This document shows positions 30,364 through 38,392 of a DNA stretch of 64,000 nt, piece after piece. The position numbers were made by a program, and so were the translations under genes. A model generated the notes under the pieces. That model made no database searches and was not told where the DNA came from. It saw only the letters and a program-made list of their open reading frames with translations. The DNA is taken from NCBI GenBank assembly GCA_945862305.1, contig CAMAXF010000001.1, positions 62,001 to 126,000 on the forward strand. Reading direction: 5' to 3'. Origin of the DNA: Bordetella parapertussis. Its GTDB lineage: Bacteria > Pseudomonadota > Gammaproteobacteria > Burkholderiales > Burkholderiaceae_A. How positions within the stretch are numbered: the first letter of the stretch is position 1; each line of letters begins with the position of its first letter.

Positions 30364-33321
30364 ATGCAGCGGGGAATTGAATCAGCCATATTGGCCACAC
30401 GGCAAGAAGCCTCGGCATCCATGATGATGGGAGCGCCGTCGTCTGCCGTTTTGTCTGCTGCGGCCACCCTTCAAGACATCAAGGTGGTTCGTCGCAACGG
30501 TGCCGTGGTTCGGTTTGAGGCTCCCAAGATCAGCGTGGCCCTCACCAAGGCGTTTCTTGCGGTCCAGGGCGGCCAGGGTGCTGCCAGTGCCCGTGTTCGC
30601 GAGATCACTGAATCACTGACAGAGCAGGTGGCCGCGGCCCTGATGCGTCGTCTGCCGGCCGGCGGCGTGATTCACATCGAGGACATCCAAGACCAGGTCG
30701 AGCTCGCCCTGATGCGCTCCGGTGAGCACGAGGTGGCCAGGGCCTATGTGCTCTATCGCGAGCGTCGGGCCCAGGAGCGGGCTGCGAGCATGAAGCTCGA
30801 GCCAGCCCAGTCCAGCCATGGCCTTCACATGCTCGTCGATGGCCGCAAGGTCCCGCTCGATGAGGCCTGGCTGGCGTCGATGGTGTCGGCAGCCTGCCTG
30901 GGGCTTGAGGCCCATGTCCAGGTTCAGGATGTCCTTCAAGACACCCTTAAAAACCTCTACGACGGCGTGCCCGTGGAAGAGGTTGAGAAGTCAGCCATTC
31001 TGGCCGCCCGTGCCCTCATCGAAAAGGACCCCGCCTATGCCAAAGTCAGTGCCCGCCTGCTTCTGCACACCGTTCGCAAGGAGGTCCTGCAGGCCGACGT
31101 CACACCGGCTGAGGTGGCGGCGCGCACGCGCGAGTACTTCCCTCGATTCATCAAGAAGGGTGTCGAGATTGGGCTACTAAATGAGGACATGTCCAGGTTC
31201 GACCTGGGCCGGCTCGCAGATGCCTTGCAGCCTGAGCGCGACCTGCAGTTCGACTACCTCGGCCTGCAGACCCTCTACGACCGCTACTTCCTCATCGACC
31301 GCAACGACCCCTTCACCGGGGAGGGCCGCCGAATCGAACTGCCGCAGGTCTTCTTCATGCGGGTGGCCATGGGCCTGGCCCTCAACGAACTCGACCGCGA
31401 GGGCAAGGCCATTGCCTTCTACGACCTGCTCTCGAGCTTCGACTTCATGAGTTCCACGCCCACCCTGTTCAATAGTGGAACCACGCACTCGCAGCTGTCG
31501 TCCTGCTACCTCACCACGGTGGGCGATGATCTCGACGACATCTATGAGGCCATCAAAGAGAATGCCCTGCTCGCCAAATATGCCGGCGGTCTCGGCAACG
31601 ACTGGACCCCCGTTCGTGCGTTGGGCAGCCACATCAAAGGAACCAACGGCAAGAGCCAGGGCGTGGTGCCGTTTCTCAAGGTGGTCAACGACACGGCCGT
31701 GGCCGTGAACCAGGGTGGCAAGCGAAAAGGGGCTGTCTGCACCTACCTGGAGACGTGGCACATGGACATCGAGGAGTTCCTCGAGCTTCGGAAGAACACC
31801 GGAGACGACCGCCGCCGCACCCATGACATGAACACCGCCAACTGGATTCCAGACCTCTTCATGAAGCGGGTGATGGAAAACGGCAACTGGACCCTCTTTT
31901 CGCCCTCCGATGTGCCAGACCTCCACGACATGTATGGCCAGGCCTTCGAGCAGGCCTATGTGGCCTACGAGGAAAAGGCTGCCCGCGGCGAGATTCGACT
32001 CTTCAAGACGGTTCAGGCCAACACCCTCTGGCGCAAGATGCTCACCATGCTCTTTGAGACCGGGCACCCCTGGATCACCTTCAAAGACCCATGCAACGTT
32101 CGCAGCCCGCAGCAGCATGTCGGGGTGGTGCACAGTTCCAACCTCTGCACCGAGATCACGCTCAACACCAATGAGTCCGAGATCGCCGTCTGCAATCTGG
32201 GCTCGGTCAACCTGGTCCAGCACCTGCGGCCGTCCGCCAACGGGGGCCTGGAGTTCGACACCGACAAGCTCAAGAAGACGGTGTCCGTGGCCATGCGCAT
32301 GCTCGACAACGTCATCGACATCAATTACTACGCGGTGGCCAAGGCTCGGGCATCCAATGTCCGCCATCGCCCAGTGGGCCTCGGCATCATGGGCTTTCAG
32401 GAGGCTCTGCATGCCATGCGCATTCCTTATGGCTCCCAGGCCGCCGTGGAATTTGCAGACTCCTCCATGGAGGCCGTCTGTTATCAGGCCTATTGGGCCT
32501 CGACCGACCTTGCCCAGGAGCGTGGGGCCTACTCGAGTTTCAAGGGCTCACTCTGGGACCGAGGCATCCTTCCCCTCGACTCCCTGGACCTCCTGGCCAA
32601 GGAGCGGGGTGGCTATCTGGAGGCCGATCGCTCGGCCCGCCTGGATTGGGCTGCCCTTCGGGACCGCATCAAGTCCTATGGCATGCGCAATTCCAACTGC
32701 GTGGCCATCGCTCCCACGGCCACCATCTCGAACATCGTGGGCATCTCGGCCTCCATTGAGCCCACCTACCAAAACCTCTATGTGAAATCGAACCTTTCGG
32801 GCGAGTTCACGGTGGTCAATGAGGCCATGGTTCGTGACCTGAAAGAGTTGGGGCTCTGGGACGAGGTGATGGTCTCCGACCTCAAGTACTTTGATGGCAG
32901 CCTCTCCAAGATCGACCGCATTCCCGCCGAGGTCCGGGCCCTGTATGCCACCGCCTTCGAGGTGGACACCAGTTGGATGGTCGAGTGCGCAGCCCGTCGT
33001 CAGAAATGGATCGATCAGGCGCAGTCGCTCAACATTTACATGGCGGGTGCATCGGGCAAGCGATTGGATGAGACCTACAAACTCGCCTGGCTGCGTGGCC
33101 TGAAGACCACCTATTATCTCCGCACCATGGGTGCCACCCATGCGGAGAAATCCACCCTCAACACCGGGCAGCTCAATGCAGTGCCGGTCTCGGGTGGCAT
33201 GCAGGGCGGCGCTTCAGCACTCACGGCTGCAGCAAATCCGATTTCTACGGGCGGTGCTGTGGTTGGTTCCGACGTGAAGTTTTGTTCTATCGACAACCCG
33301 GATTGCGAGGCCTGCCAGTAG
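30364..33321 (+). CDS. nrdA: NrdA, ribonucleotide reductase class Ia alpha subunit
   Basis: Catalytic subunit that converts ribonucleoside diphosphates to deoxy forms under aerobic conditions. The 985-residue protein has an N-terminal extension of about 37 residues, then an ATP-cone (from IKVVRRNGAVVRFEAPKIS), the helical lgN domain and the barrel with FNSGTTHSQLSSCYLT, NLCTEITLNT and GTATISNIVG-type NCVAIAPTATISNIVGI. The C-terminal shuttle cysteines lie in DNPDCEACQ. The ATP-cone implies overall dATP inhibition. Length is normal for the long proteobacterial type. GGAGG sits 8 bp before the ATG. Confidence 0.96.
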   Translation: MQRGIESAILATRQEASASMMMGAPSSAVLSAAATLQDIKVVRRNGAVVRFEAPKISVALTKAFLAVQGGQGAASARVREITESLTEQVAAALMRRLPAGGVIHIEDIQDQVELALMRSGEHEVARAYVLYRERRAQERAASMKLEPAQSSHGLHMLVDGRKVPLDEAWLASMVSAACLGLEAHVQVQDVLQDTLKNLYDGVPVEEVEKSAILAARALIEKDPAYAKVSARLLLHTVRKEVLQADVTPAEVAARTREYFPRFIKKGVEIGLLNEDMSRFDLGRLADALQPERDLQFDYLGLQTLYDRYFLIDRNDPFTGEGRRIELPQVFFMRVAMGLALNELDREGKAIAFYDLLSSFDFMSSTPTLFNSGTTHSQLSSCYLTTVGDDLDDIYEAIKENALLAKYAGGLGNDWTPVRALGSHIKGTNGKSQGVVPFLKVVNDTAVAVNQGGKRKGAVCTYLETWHMDIEEFLELRKNTGDDRRRTHDMNTANWIPDLFMKRVMENGNWTLFSPSDVPDLHDMYGQAFEQAYVAYEEKAARGEIRLFKTVQANTLWRKMLTMLFETGHPWITFKDPCNVRSPQQHVGVVHSSNLCTEITLNTNESEIAVCNLGSVNLVQHLRPSANGGLEFDTDKLKKTVSVAMRMLDNVIDINYYAVAKARASNVRHRPVGLGIMGFQEALHAMRIPYGSQAAVEFADSSMEAVCYQAYWASTDLAQERGAYSSFKGSLWDRGILPLDSLDLLAKERGGYLEADRSARLDWAALRDRIKSYGMRNSNCVAIAPTATISNIVGISASIEPTYQNLYVKSNLSGEFTVVNEAMVRDLKELGLWDEVMVSDLKYFDGSLSKIDRIPAEVRALYATAFEVDTSWMVECAARRQKWIDQAQSLNIYMAGASGKRLDETYKLAWLRGLKTTYYLRTMGATHAEKSTLNTGQLNAVPVSGGMQGGASALTAAANPISTGGAVVGSDVKFCSIDNPDCEACQ

Positions 33322-33362
33322 TCAGGGCAGGTGTTGCATCCACACGAAATTTTTTTACAAGA

Positions 33363-33395
33363 AAGCAAGAAAACAATTGCAGAGTTTTCTTGCTT
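33363..33395 (+). promoter_or_regulatory. 12-bp inverted repeat, nrdA-nrdB gap (hairpin 1)
   Basis: AAGCAAGAAAAC (33363-33374) pairs perfectly with GTTTTCTTGCTT (33384-33395) around a 9-base loop. The stem is A/T-rich and no T tract follows, so it is not a classic terminator. It could be an mRNA stability or processing element between nrdA and nrdB. Confidence 0.5.
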
Positions 33396-33402
33396 CCATC
33401 AT

Positions 33403-33430
33403 GATTCGGTCTGTGTTCATTGACCGAATC
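33403..33430 (+). promoter_or_regulatory. 9-bp inverted repeat in the nrdB leader (hairpin 2)
   Basis: GATTCGGTC (33403-33411) pairs perfectly with GACCGAATC (33422-33430) around a 10-base loop. Its last three bases are also the first pairing bases of hairpin 3, so the two cannot form fully at the same time. Confidence 0.5.
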
Positions 33431-33457
33431 TCACTGACCTAATGAAGAAAGTGAGAT
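33428..33457 (+). promoter_or_regulatory. 8-bp inverted repeat covering the nrdB ribosome binding site (hairpin 3)
   Basis: ATCTCACT (33428-33435) pairs perfectly with AGTGAGAT (33450-33457). The right arm contains GTGAG at 33451-33455, the only Shine-Dalgarno-like sequence at a proper distance (6 bp) from the nrdB ATG. Folding would hide it. Competition with hairpin 2 suggests a translational switch; this is inference from sequence only. Confidence 0.45.
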
Positions 33458-33461
33458 CGAT

Positions 33462-34595
33462 ATGCTGAACTGGGAAGACACCACCACGACGACCATCGCG
33501 CCCAAAGCGCCCCCCTCGGTGACAGAGCCACTGTCGCGGGGTCCCGTTCCCTCTCCAATCCCTGACGCCGATCTCGAGCGCCGCGTGCGCGTCGAAGACA
33601 AGCGGGTCATCAATGGCGGCACCGACGTCAATCAGTTGGTGCCCTTTAAGTACAAATGGGCCTGGGAGAAGTACCTCTCCGGCTGCGCGAACCATTGGAT
33701 GCCCCAGGAAATCAACATGTCCAGAGACATTGCGCTCTGGAAGGATCCCAACGGCCTCACCGACGACGAGCGTCGGCTTGTGAAGCGCAACCTCGGGTTC
33801 TTTGTCACCGCCGACAGCCTGGCGGCCAACAACATTGTGCTGGGCACGTATCGGCACATCACCGCCCCAGAGTGCCGTCAGTTCTTGCTGCGCCAGGCCT
33901 TTGAAGAGGCCATCCACACCCATGCCTACCAGTACATCGTGGAGTCGCTCGGCCTCGAAGAGGGTGAGATCTTCAACGCCTATCACGAGGTTGCCTCGAT
34001 TCGGGACAAAGACGAGTTCCTGATTCCCTTCATCGACACGCTCACCGACCCCGCCTTCAAGACCGGCACCCCAGAGACCGACCAGCAGCTTCTCAAATCC
34101 CTGATCGTCTTTGCTTGCATCATGGAAGGCCTCTTCTTCTATGTTGGATTTGTGCAAATCCTGGCCCTTGGCCGCCAGAACAAGATGACGGGCGCGGCTG
34201 AGCAGTATCAGTACATTCTTCGCGATGAGTCGATGCACTGTAACTTTGGAATCGACCTCATCAACACCATCAAGCTCGAGAACCCGCACCTCTGGACGCC
34301 CGAGTTCCGGGCCGAGCTTCGCGAGTTGTTCGTCAAGGCGGTGGAGCTGGAGTACCGCTATGCCGAAGACACCATGCCCCGTGGCGTGCTGGGCCTCAAT
34401 GCCGCCATGTTCAAGGGCTATCTGCGTTACATCGCCAATCGTCGCTGCCAGCAGATTGGCCTGGACCCCATTTTTGGAAACGAGGAGAACCCCTTCCCCT
34501 GGATGGCGGAAATGGTCGACCTCAAGAAAGAACGTAACTTTTTCGAGACCCGTGTGATCGAGTATCAAACGGGGGGCGCACTCAGTTGGGAATAG
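33462..34595 (+). CDS. nrdB: NrdB, ribonucleotide reductase class Ia beta subunit
   Basis: Radical-generating diiron subunit partner of NrdA. The 377-residue protein has a variable N-terminal tail of about 60 residues, metal-ligand helices in [16 protein letters not shown] and [15 protein letters not shown], and the helix [19 protein letters not shown]-type core split over [13 protein letters not shown]. The C terminus [10 protein letters not shown] is the conserved peptide that docks in NrdA. The 140-bp gap from nrdA is long for this compact genome and is full of inverted repeats. Confidence 0.96.
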   Translation: MLNWEDTTTTTIAPKAPPSVTEPLSRGPVPSPIPDADLERRVRVEDKRVINGGTDVNQLVPFKYKWAWEKYLSGCANHWMPQEINMSRDIALWKDPNGLTDDERRLVKRNLGFFVTADSLAANNIVLGTYRHITAPECRQFLLRQAFEEAIHTHAYQYIVESLGLEEGEIFNAYHEVASIRDKDEFLIPFIDTLTDPAFKTGTPETDQQLLKSLIVFACIMEGLFFYVGFVQILALGRQNKMTGAAEQYQYILRDESMHCNFGIDLINTIKLENPHLWTPEFRAELRELFVKAVELEYRYAEDTMPRGVLGLNAAMFKGYLRYIANRRCQQIGLDPIFGNEENPFPWMAEMVDLKKERNFFETRVIEYQTGGALSWE

Positions 34596-34761
34596 CCATT
34601 TGCTGATTCCCTCCTTCGGCCCCACTCAACAGGATTCATTGGCGTTGGTTTTGTCGACAGGCAGGCAGAGGTTCGACGGCTTGCGCAAATGAATGGTTCG
34701 AGCCACGAGGTTCGAATCTCCCATGTAACCGCCGACGGAGTCGGCCTGAAGGAGAGTGAAA
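34596..34761. other. Intergenic region between nrdB and the histone H1-like gene
   Basis: 166 bp without a supported gene. It holds a weak hairpin across the nrdB stop (GGGAAT 34588-34593 with ATTCCC 34606-34611). A tight 6-bp hairpin GCCGAC/GTCGGC (34731-34745, 3-base loop) lies just before the GAAGGAGAG ribosome binding site of the next gene. No convincing promoter hexamers are visible, though an independent promoter is likely here. Confidence 0.4.
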
Positions 34762-35241
34762 ATGGCAGCAAAGAAGAAAGCAAAGAAGGCGGCGAAGGCT
34801 GACAAGCCTGAACTGAAGAAGTCCGCAGCCAAACCTGCAGCGAAGAAGGCAGCCGCGAAAAAACCGGCCGCCAAAAAGCCAGCAGCCAAGAAGAAGCCCG
34901 CGGCCAAGAAGCCAGCCGCCAAGAAGCCTGCAGCCAAAAAGCCAGCAGCCAAGAAGAAGCCCGCGGCCAAGAAGCCTGCAGCGAAAAAGCCAGCAGCCAA
35001 GAAGAAGCCCGCGGCCAAAAAGCCAGCCGCCAAGAAGCCTGCAGCCAAAAAGCCAGCAGCCAAAAAGAAGCCTGCTGCTAAAAAGGCACCTGCTAAGAAG
35101 CCAGCCGCCAAGAAAGCACCTGCTAAGAAGCCTGCTGCTAAAAAGGCACCGGCCAAGAAGCCTGCCGCCAAGAAGGTCGTCGCACCCGCTGCGGCGCCCA
35201 TCTCCAGCACATGGCCGTTCCCGGTTGGTGGTCGCCCTTAA
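34762..35241 (+). CDS. Histone H1-like, lysine/alanine/proline-repeat DNA-binding protein
   Basis: Very basic protein of 159 residues made almost entirely of lysine, alanine and proline in units such as KKPAAKK and KKAPAKK, from about residue 25 to 145. It ends in a non-basic tail [20 protein letters not shown]. Similar H1-like proteins in Bordetella and relatives bind DNA non-specifically and affect nucleoid compaction. AAGGAGAG is 5-6 bp before ATG 34762; an in-frame GTG at 34756 overlaps that site and is rejected. A strong terminator follows. The globular domain of eukaryotic H1 is absent. Confidence 0.85.
   Translation: MAAKKKAKKAAKADKPELKKSAAKPAAKKAAAKKPAAKKPAAKKKPAAKKPAAKKPAAKKPAAKKKPAAKKPAAKKPAAKKKPAAKKPAAKKPAAKKPAAKKKPAAKKAPAKKPAAKKAPAKKPAAKKAPAKKPAAKKVVAPAAAPISSTWPFPVGGRP
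34830..35180 (+). repeat. Imperfect tandem repeats encoding KPAAKK-type units
   Basis: Degenerate repeats inside the histone H1-like gene. A block beginning AAAAAGCCAGCAGCCAAGAA recurs at 34873, 34936 and 34984 (63 and 48 bp apart, i.e. 21 and 16 codons). Such DNA can change length by slippage or recombination, so copy number may vary between strains. Confidence 0.85.
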
Positions 35242-35259
35242 TTTCGGCGCCTGTTGTCT

Positions 35260-35292
35260 AAAAGCCTCGCCGCGAACCGGCGAGGCTTTTTT
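35260..35292 (+). terminator. Intrinsic terminator after the histone H1-like gene
   Basis: Perfect 13-bp stem (35260-35272 with 35278-35290), 5-base loop CGAAC, and a run of six T (35287-35292). The best rho-independent terminator in the window. It ends only 5 bp before the yggT start codon. Confidence 0.93.
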
Positions 35293-35297
35293 CTCTC

Positions 35298-35921
35298 ATG
35301 GCCGTTGATCTGCTCTGGATGCTCATTCGGGCCGCATTCGGCTTGGTGTGCGTGTCCTGTCTTCTGCGAGCCTACCTTCAATGGCTCCGCATCTCGCCCC
35401 TCAACCCCCTGACCCAACTCTGTTTTCGGCTGACCAATTGGCTTGTCTTGCCCATGCGCCGCGTGGTTCGTCCTGTGGGCGGCCTGGACACCTCGAGTCT
35501 GCTGGCGGCCTGCCTGGTGTCCTTCGTGGCAGCCATTCTCAAATGGGCCTTGTTCGTCACAGATGTGGCCCCGGCCGTTGATGCGACCGATGCTGGCCTG
35601 CCCACGCCCTTGGCCATGCTGCTGCTCGCCCTGGCCTGGGTGATCGGATGGTGGCTGCGGTTCCTGGTGTTGCTCGTGATCGCCCACGTCTTGATGAGCT
35701 GGTTCGGCGCAAGCCCTGCGGCAGAGCAGATTCGTCCCGTACTGGCCGCGATGGTGGAACCGTTCATGGGCCCGCTTCGGCAGCTGATTCACCGGGGAGC
35801 GCCATCAGGTCTCGACTTCTCACCGATTGTGGTTTTCCTGCTGTTGCAGGTGATGCTCACGGTGCATGAGCGCGTAGAGTATTCATTGTCTGCGGCCCTG
35901 TTGGGCCTGCCGGGGCTCTAA
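35298..35921 (+). CDS. YggT family membrane protein
   Basis: Inner membrane protein of 207 residues with two YGGT repeats: residues about 1-75 (LLRAYLQWLRISPLNPLTQL, LPMRRVVRPVGGLD) and about 110-200 (IAHVLMSWFG, LIHRGAPSGLDFSPIVVFLLLQ). The family is widespread and linked by context to osmotic or ion homeostasis, but its mechanism is unknown. The ATG fits the family start, yet it has no Shine-Dalgarno and lies directly behind the terminator T tract. Expression therefore needs read-through or a promoter overlapping the terminator. Confidence 0.88.
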   Translation: MAVDLLWMLIRAAFGLVCVSCLLRAYLQWLRISPLNPLTQLCFRLTNWLVLPMRRVVRPVGGLDTSSLLAACLVSFVAAILKWALFVTDVAPAVDATDAGLPTPLAMLLLALAWVIGWWLRFLVLLVIAHVLMSWFGASPAAEQIRPVLAAMVEPFMGPLRQLIHRGAPSGLDFSPIVVFLLLQVMLTVHERVEYSLSAALLGLPGL

Positions 35922-35932
35922 ACCCCAGGCCC
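35903..35932. other. GC-rich hairpin at the yggT/slyB convergent junction
   Basis: GGGCCT (35903-35908) and GGGG (35912-35915) pair with CCCC (35923-35926) and AGGCCC (35927-35932), leaving a 3-base bulge and 7-base loop across the yggT stop. No T tract on either side, so termination is only possible, not shown. Confidence 0.3.
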
Positions 35933-35942
35933 CACTCTCCGT

Positions 35943-36425
35943 TTACTGCGGCGAGACTCGCACCGCGGAGCCACTGCCCACCACGCGCACTCGAGCACCC
36001 GCCTGCAGCGCTGGGTCTGCCTCTTGCACAATGACGCGCCGTTCTCCGGTGTCGAATCGGAGGGTGATCTCCTGGCCCGGCCGCTGATTGCCACGCTCTT
36101 CGATCATCTGGCCGGCAATGGCGCCACCCACGGCGCCCAGTACGCTGGCAATCGTGCTGCCTTTGCCGTCGCCGACCGAGGAGCCGGCCACCCCACCCAC
36201 GACTGCGCCCGCGATGAGCCCACCGCCCGTGCTGTCACGCTGCACCGTGACGGCACGGATGGATTCGATCACCGCCATGCGAACCACCTGCTCGACCTGT
36301 GTCTCACCGGCACGGTAGACACCACTGGAGTTGCTCTGGGTGGCACAGCCCGTGGCCAGCAGGGCGGTGACGACCACGGCAGGCCAGGCCAGTTGCGGAG
36401 AATACTTGGATGAGGAATGGGACAT
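35943..36425 (-). CDS. slyB: SlyB-like outer membrane lipoprotein (glycine zipper)
   Basis: Predicted lipoprotein of 160 residues. The signal peptide ends in TALLATGCATQ; the lipobox has Ala at -3, which is allowed but not classic, with Cys near residue 27. The middle has the glycine-zipper GGGLIAGAVVGGVAGSSVG and LGAVGGAIAGQMIE typical of SlyB/Pal-type 2TM proteins. SlyB proteins brace the outer membrane under stress. I choose ATG 36425, with GGAG 9 bp upstream, over TTG 36440. It follows the PfkB-type kinase gene by 29 bp. Confidence 0.82.
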   Translation of the reverse strand: MSHSSSKYSPQLAWPAVVVTALLATGCATQSNSSGVYRAGETQVEQVVRMAVIESIRAVTVQRDSTGGGLIAGAVVGGVAGSSVGDGKGSTIASVLGAVGGAIAGQMIEERGNQRPGQEITLRFDTGERRVIVQEADPALQAGARVRVVGSGSAVRVSPQ

Positions 36426-36454
36426 GATGGTTTGCTCCAAGGAGAGTGTTGAGC

Positions 36455-37387
36455 CTATGACAAGTTGGACAACATGTCGGCCACCATGGTTTCAGAGACG
36501 GTGTGGTTCTGTCCACCCCGAGACTGGACCTTGATTGCGCCAAGCACAATGCCGTGTGAAACGGCCTTCTCCAGGCTGTGCCCCTTGGAGAGCGCATGGA
36601 GCAGGCCGGCCCGGAAGGCATCGCCACAGCCGGTGGGGTCCACGGGCGTGGAGACGGCCACAGCAGGCTGACTGCGCCGCTGGCCATCGATGATGATGGT
36701 GGCGCCAGCCGCGCCCTGGGTCATGATGAGCCCACCCTGCGCGTGGGGCTTGAGCCAAGTGGAGAGTTGCTCGAGTGGCTGGCCAACCTTGCGGCTGAGC
36801 ATCTCGCCCTCATAGGCATTCACGGCGAGCCAACTGGCTTGCCGAATGAGGCCCTCGAGCTCGTAGGCCTCGAAGATGGGCATGGCCTGGCCCGGATCAA
36901 AGACGAACGGAATGCCTTGCGCATGAAACTGCTGGGCATGGGTGAGCATGGCGGTCTTGCCATTGGGCGAGACAATGCCCAGGCCGTTGTGGTCTGAGAC
37001 GACTGCCTTCTCGTGGGCGTGGTTCATGGCGCCGGGGTGAAAGGCTGTGATCTGGTTGTCGTCGAGGTCGGTGGTGATGAAGGCCTGAGCCGTGAAGCAG
37101 TCCTCACGATGGAGCAGGCCTGAGCAGTCCACGCCCAGGCTCTCCAGTCGAGACCGGTAAGGCCCTCCGTCACGGCCAATGGCACCGATCACACGCACAT
37201 CCGAACCCAGGGCCCGAAGGCTGTAGGCGATGTTTGCCGCGCAGCCACCGAATTCTTGCCGCATGGATGGTGCCAGGAATGCCACGTTGAGCATCTGCAC
37301 CTGGTCCGGAAGAATCTGCTCCGCGAATCGTCCTTCGAAGACCATGATGGTGTCGAAGGCGACGCTGCCGCTGACTTGAATTGCCAT
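36455..37387 (-). CDS. PfkB-family carbohydrate/nucleoside kinase
   Basis: Kinase of 310 residues with the PfkB fold: the N-terminal QVSGSVAFDTIMVF, the GG motif QEFGGCAANIAYSLRALG, and the C-terminal catalytic signature PVDPTGCGDAFRAGLLHAL holding the base aspartate. Close relatives in Burkholderiales are annotated as carbohydrate or adenosine kinase; the true substrate cannot be read from sequence. It directly follows prmA (12 bp), where some relatives carry a DUF3426 gene. Confidence 0.85.
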   Translation of the reverse strand: MAIQVSGSVAFDTIMVFEGRFAEQILPDQVQMLNVAFLAPSMRQEFGGCAANIAYSLRALGSDVRVIGAIGRDGGPYRSRLESLGVDCSGLLHREDCFTAQAFITTDLDDNQITAFHPGAMNHAHEKAVVSDHNGLGIVSPNGKTAMLTHAQQFHAQGIPFVFDPGQAMPIFEAYELEGLIRQASWLAVNAYEGEMLSRKVGQPLEQLSTWLKPHAQGGLIMTQGAAGATIIIDGQRRSQPAVAVSTPVDPTGCGDAFRAGLLHALSKGHSLEKAVSHGIVLGAIKVQSRGGQNHTVSETMVADMLSNLS

Positions 37388-37399
37388 GTCTAAAAAACC

Positions 37400-38389
37400 T
37401 TATGAGAGGGGTGAAAGGGAGTCGGAGGCCCTCAAGCCAGTGGGCCAGAAGCCAAGGCAGAGCCAGCCGTCGCGGGAGCCCAGGGAGATCATCTTGTTCT
37501 GTTGCTGGGGGTCAATCTCGGCATAGGCTGCCCGCACCTCGTCTTCCTGACGCGTGAGCAGTCCGGAGAGCACCAGCCCGCCGTGGGATGCGACCGCGCC
37601 CAGGATCAAGGGGGCCAGCACCTTGAGCGGCTGGGCCAGGATGTTGGCCACGACGAGGTCGAAAGGATTGGGAATGGGGGTGCGCGCATCCGCCACGGTC
37701 AGTTGCGAGCCAACCCGATTGATTTCAGCATTGCGGCGAGTGGTCTCCAGGGCCATGGGATCAATGTCGACCGCCAGCACATGGCTGGCACCAAGTCGCG
37801 CCGCTGCAATGGCGAGAATGCCGGAGCCGCAGCCCAGGTCCAGCACCCGGGTCGGACCAGCCCCACCAGCCTGGCTGGGCTGGGAGAAGATGGTGAGCAA
37901 GGCCTCGAGGCAGAGCTGGGTGGTGGGATGGCCGCCGGTGCCAAAGGCCATCCCGGGGTCGATCGACAAGTGCCAACGTGGCGCGCGCAGAAACGCATCG
38001 GGGGTGGTGTGCCAATGAGGGCCGACCCAGAGGGTGTCCCGAATCACGATGGGCTCGAAGGACGCCTGGGACAGGGTGACCCAGTCAGACTCCTCCACGG
38101 CATGGGCCTGCATGGGGCTGGCGGCCAAGACGGGGAGGGCGGTTGCCAGAGACAGCCACCAGGCCTGTGGCTCGAGCGCATCGGAGATGAGCACTCGGAC
38201 GCGGCTGACGGGCCATGGCCGCATGTGAATGTCGGCGCCGGGCTCGCCAAACTGCGGCTGCTCTGCCTCACTGCCGGCCAGAAGGTCGTCGACCGATACC
38301 GACAGTGCGCCGTGCTCCAGGAGTGCGTCGGTGAGTGGCTCGAGGTCTGTCTGGTCTGCATGCAGTTCGAAGACCAATTCCCAGGTCAA
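37400..38389 (-). CDS. prmA: PrmA, ribosomal protein L11 methyltransferase
   Basis: SAM-dependent enzyme that trimethylates L11. The 329-residue protein has an N-terminal recognition domain, then DPGMAFGTGGHPTTQLCLE and motif I RVLDLGCGSGILAIAAA, followed by the post-I aspartate in AVDIDPMAL and VVANILAQPL. Slightly longer than the usual 290-300 residues through insertions in the N-terminal part. The start is TTG at 38389, 3 bp after the accC stop; no ATG or GTG gives a full N terminus. Confidence 0.94.
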   Translation of the reverse strand: MTWELVFELHADQTDLEPLTDALLEHGALSVSVDDLLAGSEAEQPQFGEPGADIHMRPWPVSRVRVLISDALEPQAWWLSLATALPVLAASPMQAHAVEESDWVTLSQASFEPIVIRDTLWVGPHWHTTPDAFLRAPRWHLSIDPGMAFGTGGHPTTQLCLEALLTIFSQPSQAGGAGPTRVLDLGCGSGILAIAAARLGASHVLAVDIDPMALETTRRNAEINRVGSQLTVADARTPIPNPFDLVVANILAQPLKVLAPLILGAVASHGGLVLSGLLTRQEDEVRAAYAEIDPQQQNKMISLGSRDGWLCLGFWPTGLRASDSLSPLS

Positions 38390-38392
38390 GGC

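Noticed and set aside
31177-32412. A 411-codon minus-strand open frame across nrdA
   Set aside because: Fully antisense to NrdA, with no known motif.
33331-33353. GTGT/ACAC stem followed by a T run after nrdA as an intrinsic terminator
   Set aside because: Only a 4-bp stem; too weak, and nrdB is expected to be expressed from the same unit.
34700-34725. A T-loop-like GAGGTTCGAATCTC sequence suggesting a tRNA remnant before the histone gene
   Set aside because: The flanking stem does not pair properly and no anticodon or acceptor arm can be folded around it.
34830-35180. Regularly spaced repeats that could look like a CRISPR array
   Set aside because: Repeats are coding, degenerate, without unique spacers, and no cas gene is near.
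34626-35210. A 194-codon minus-strand frame made of [10 protein letters not shown]-like repeats
   Set aside because: It is the antisense of the histone repeats; its apparent membrane-like repeats are a by-product.
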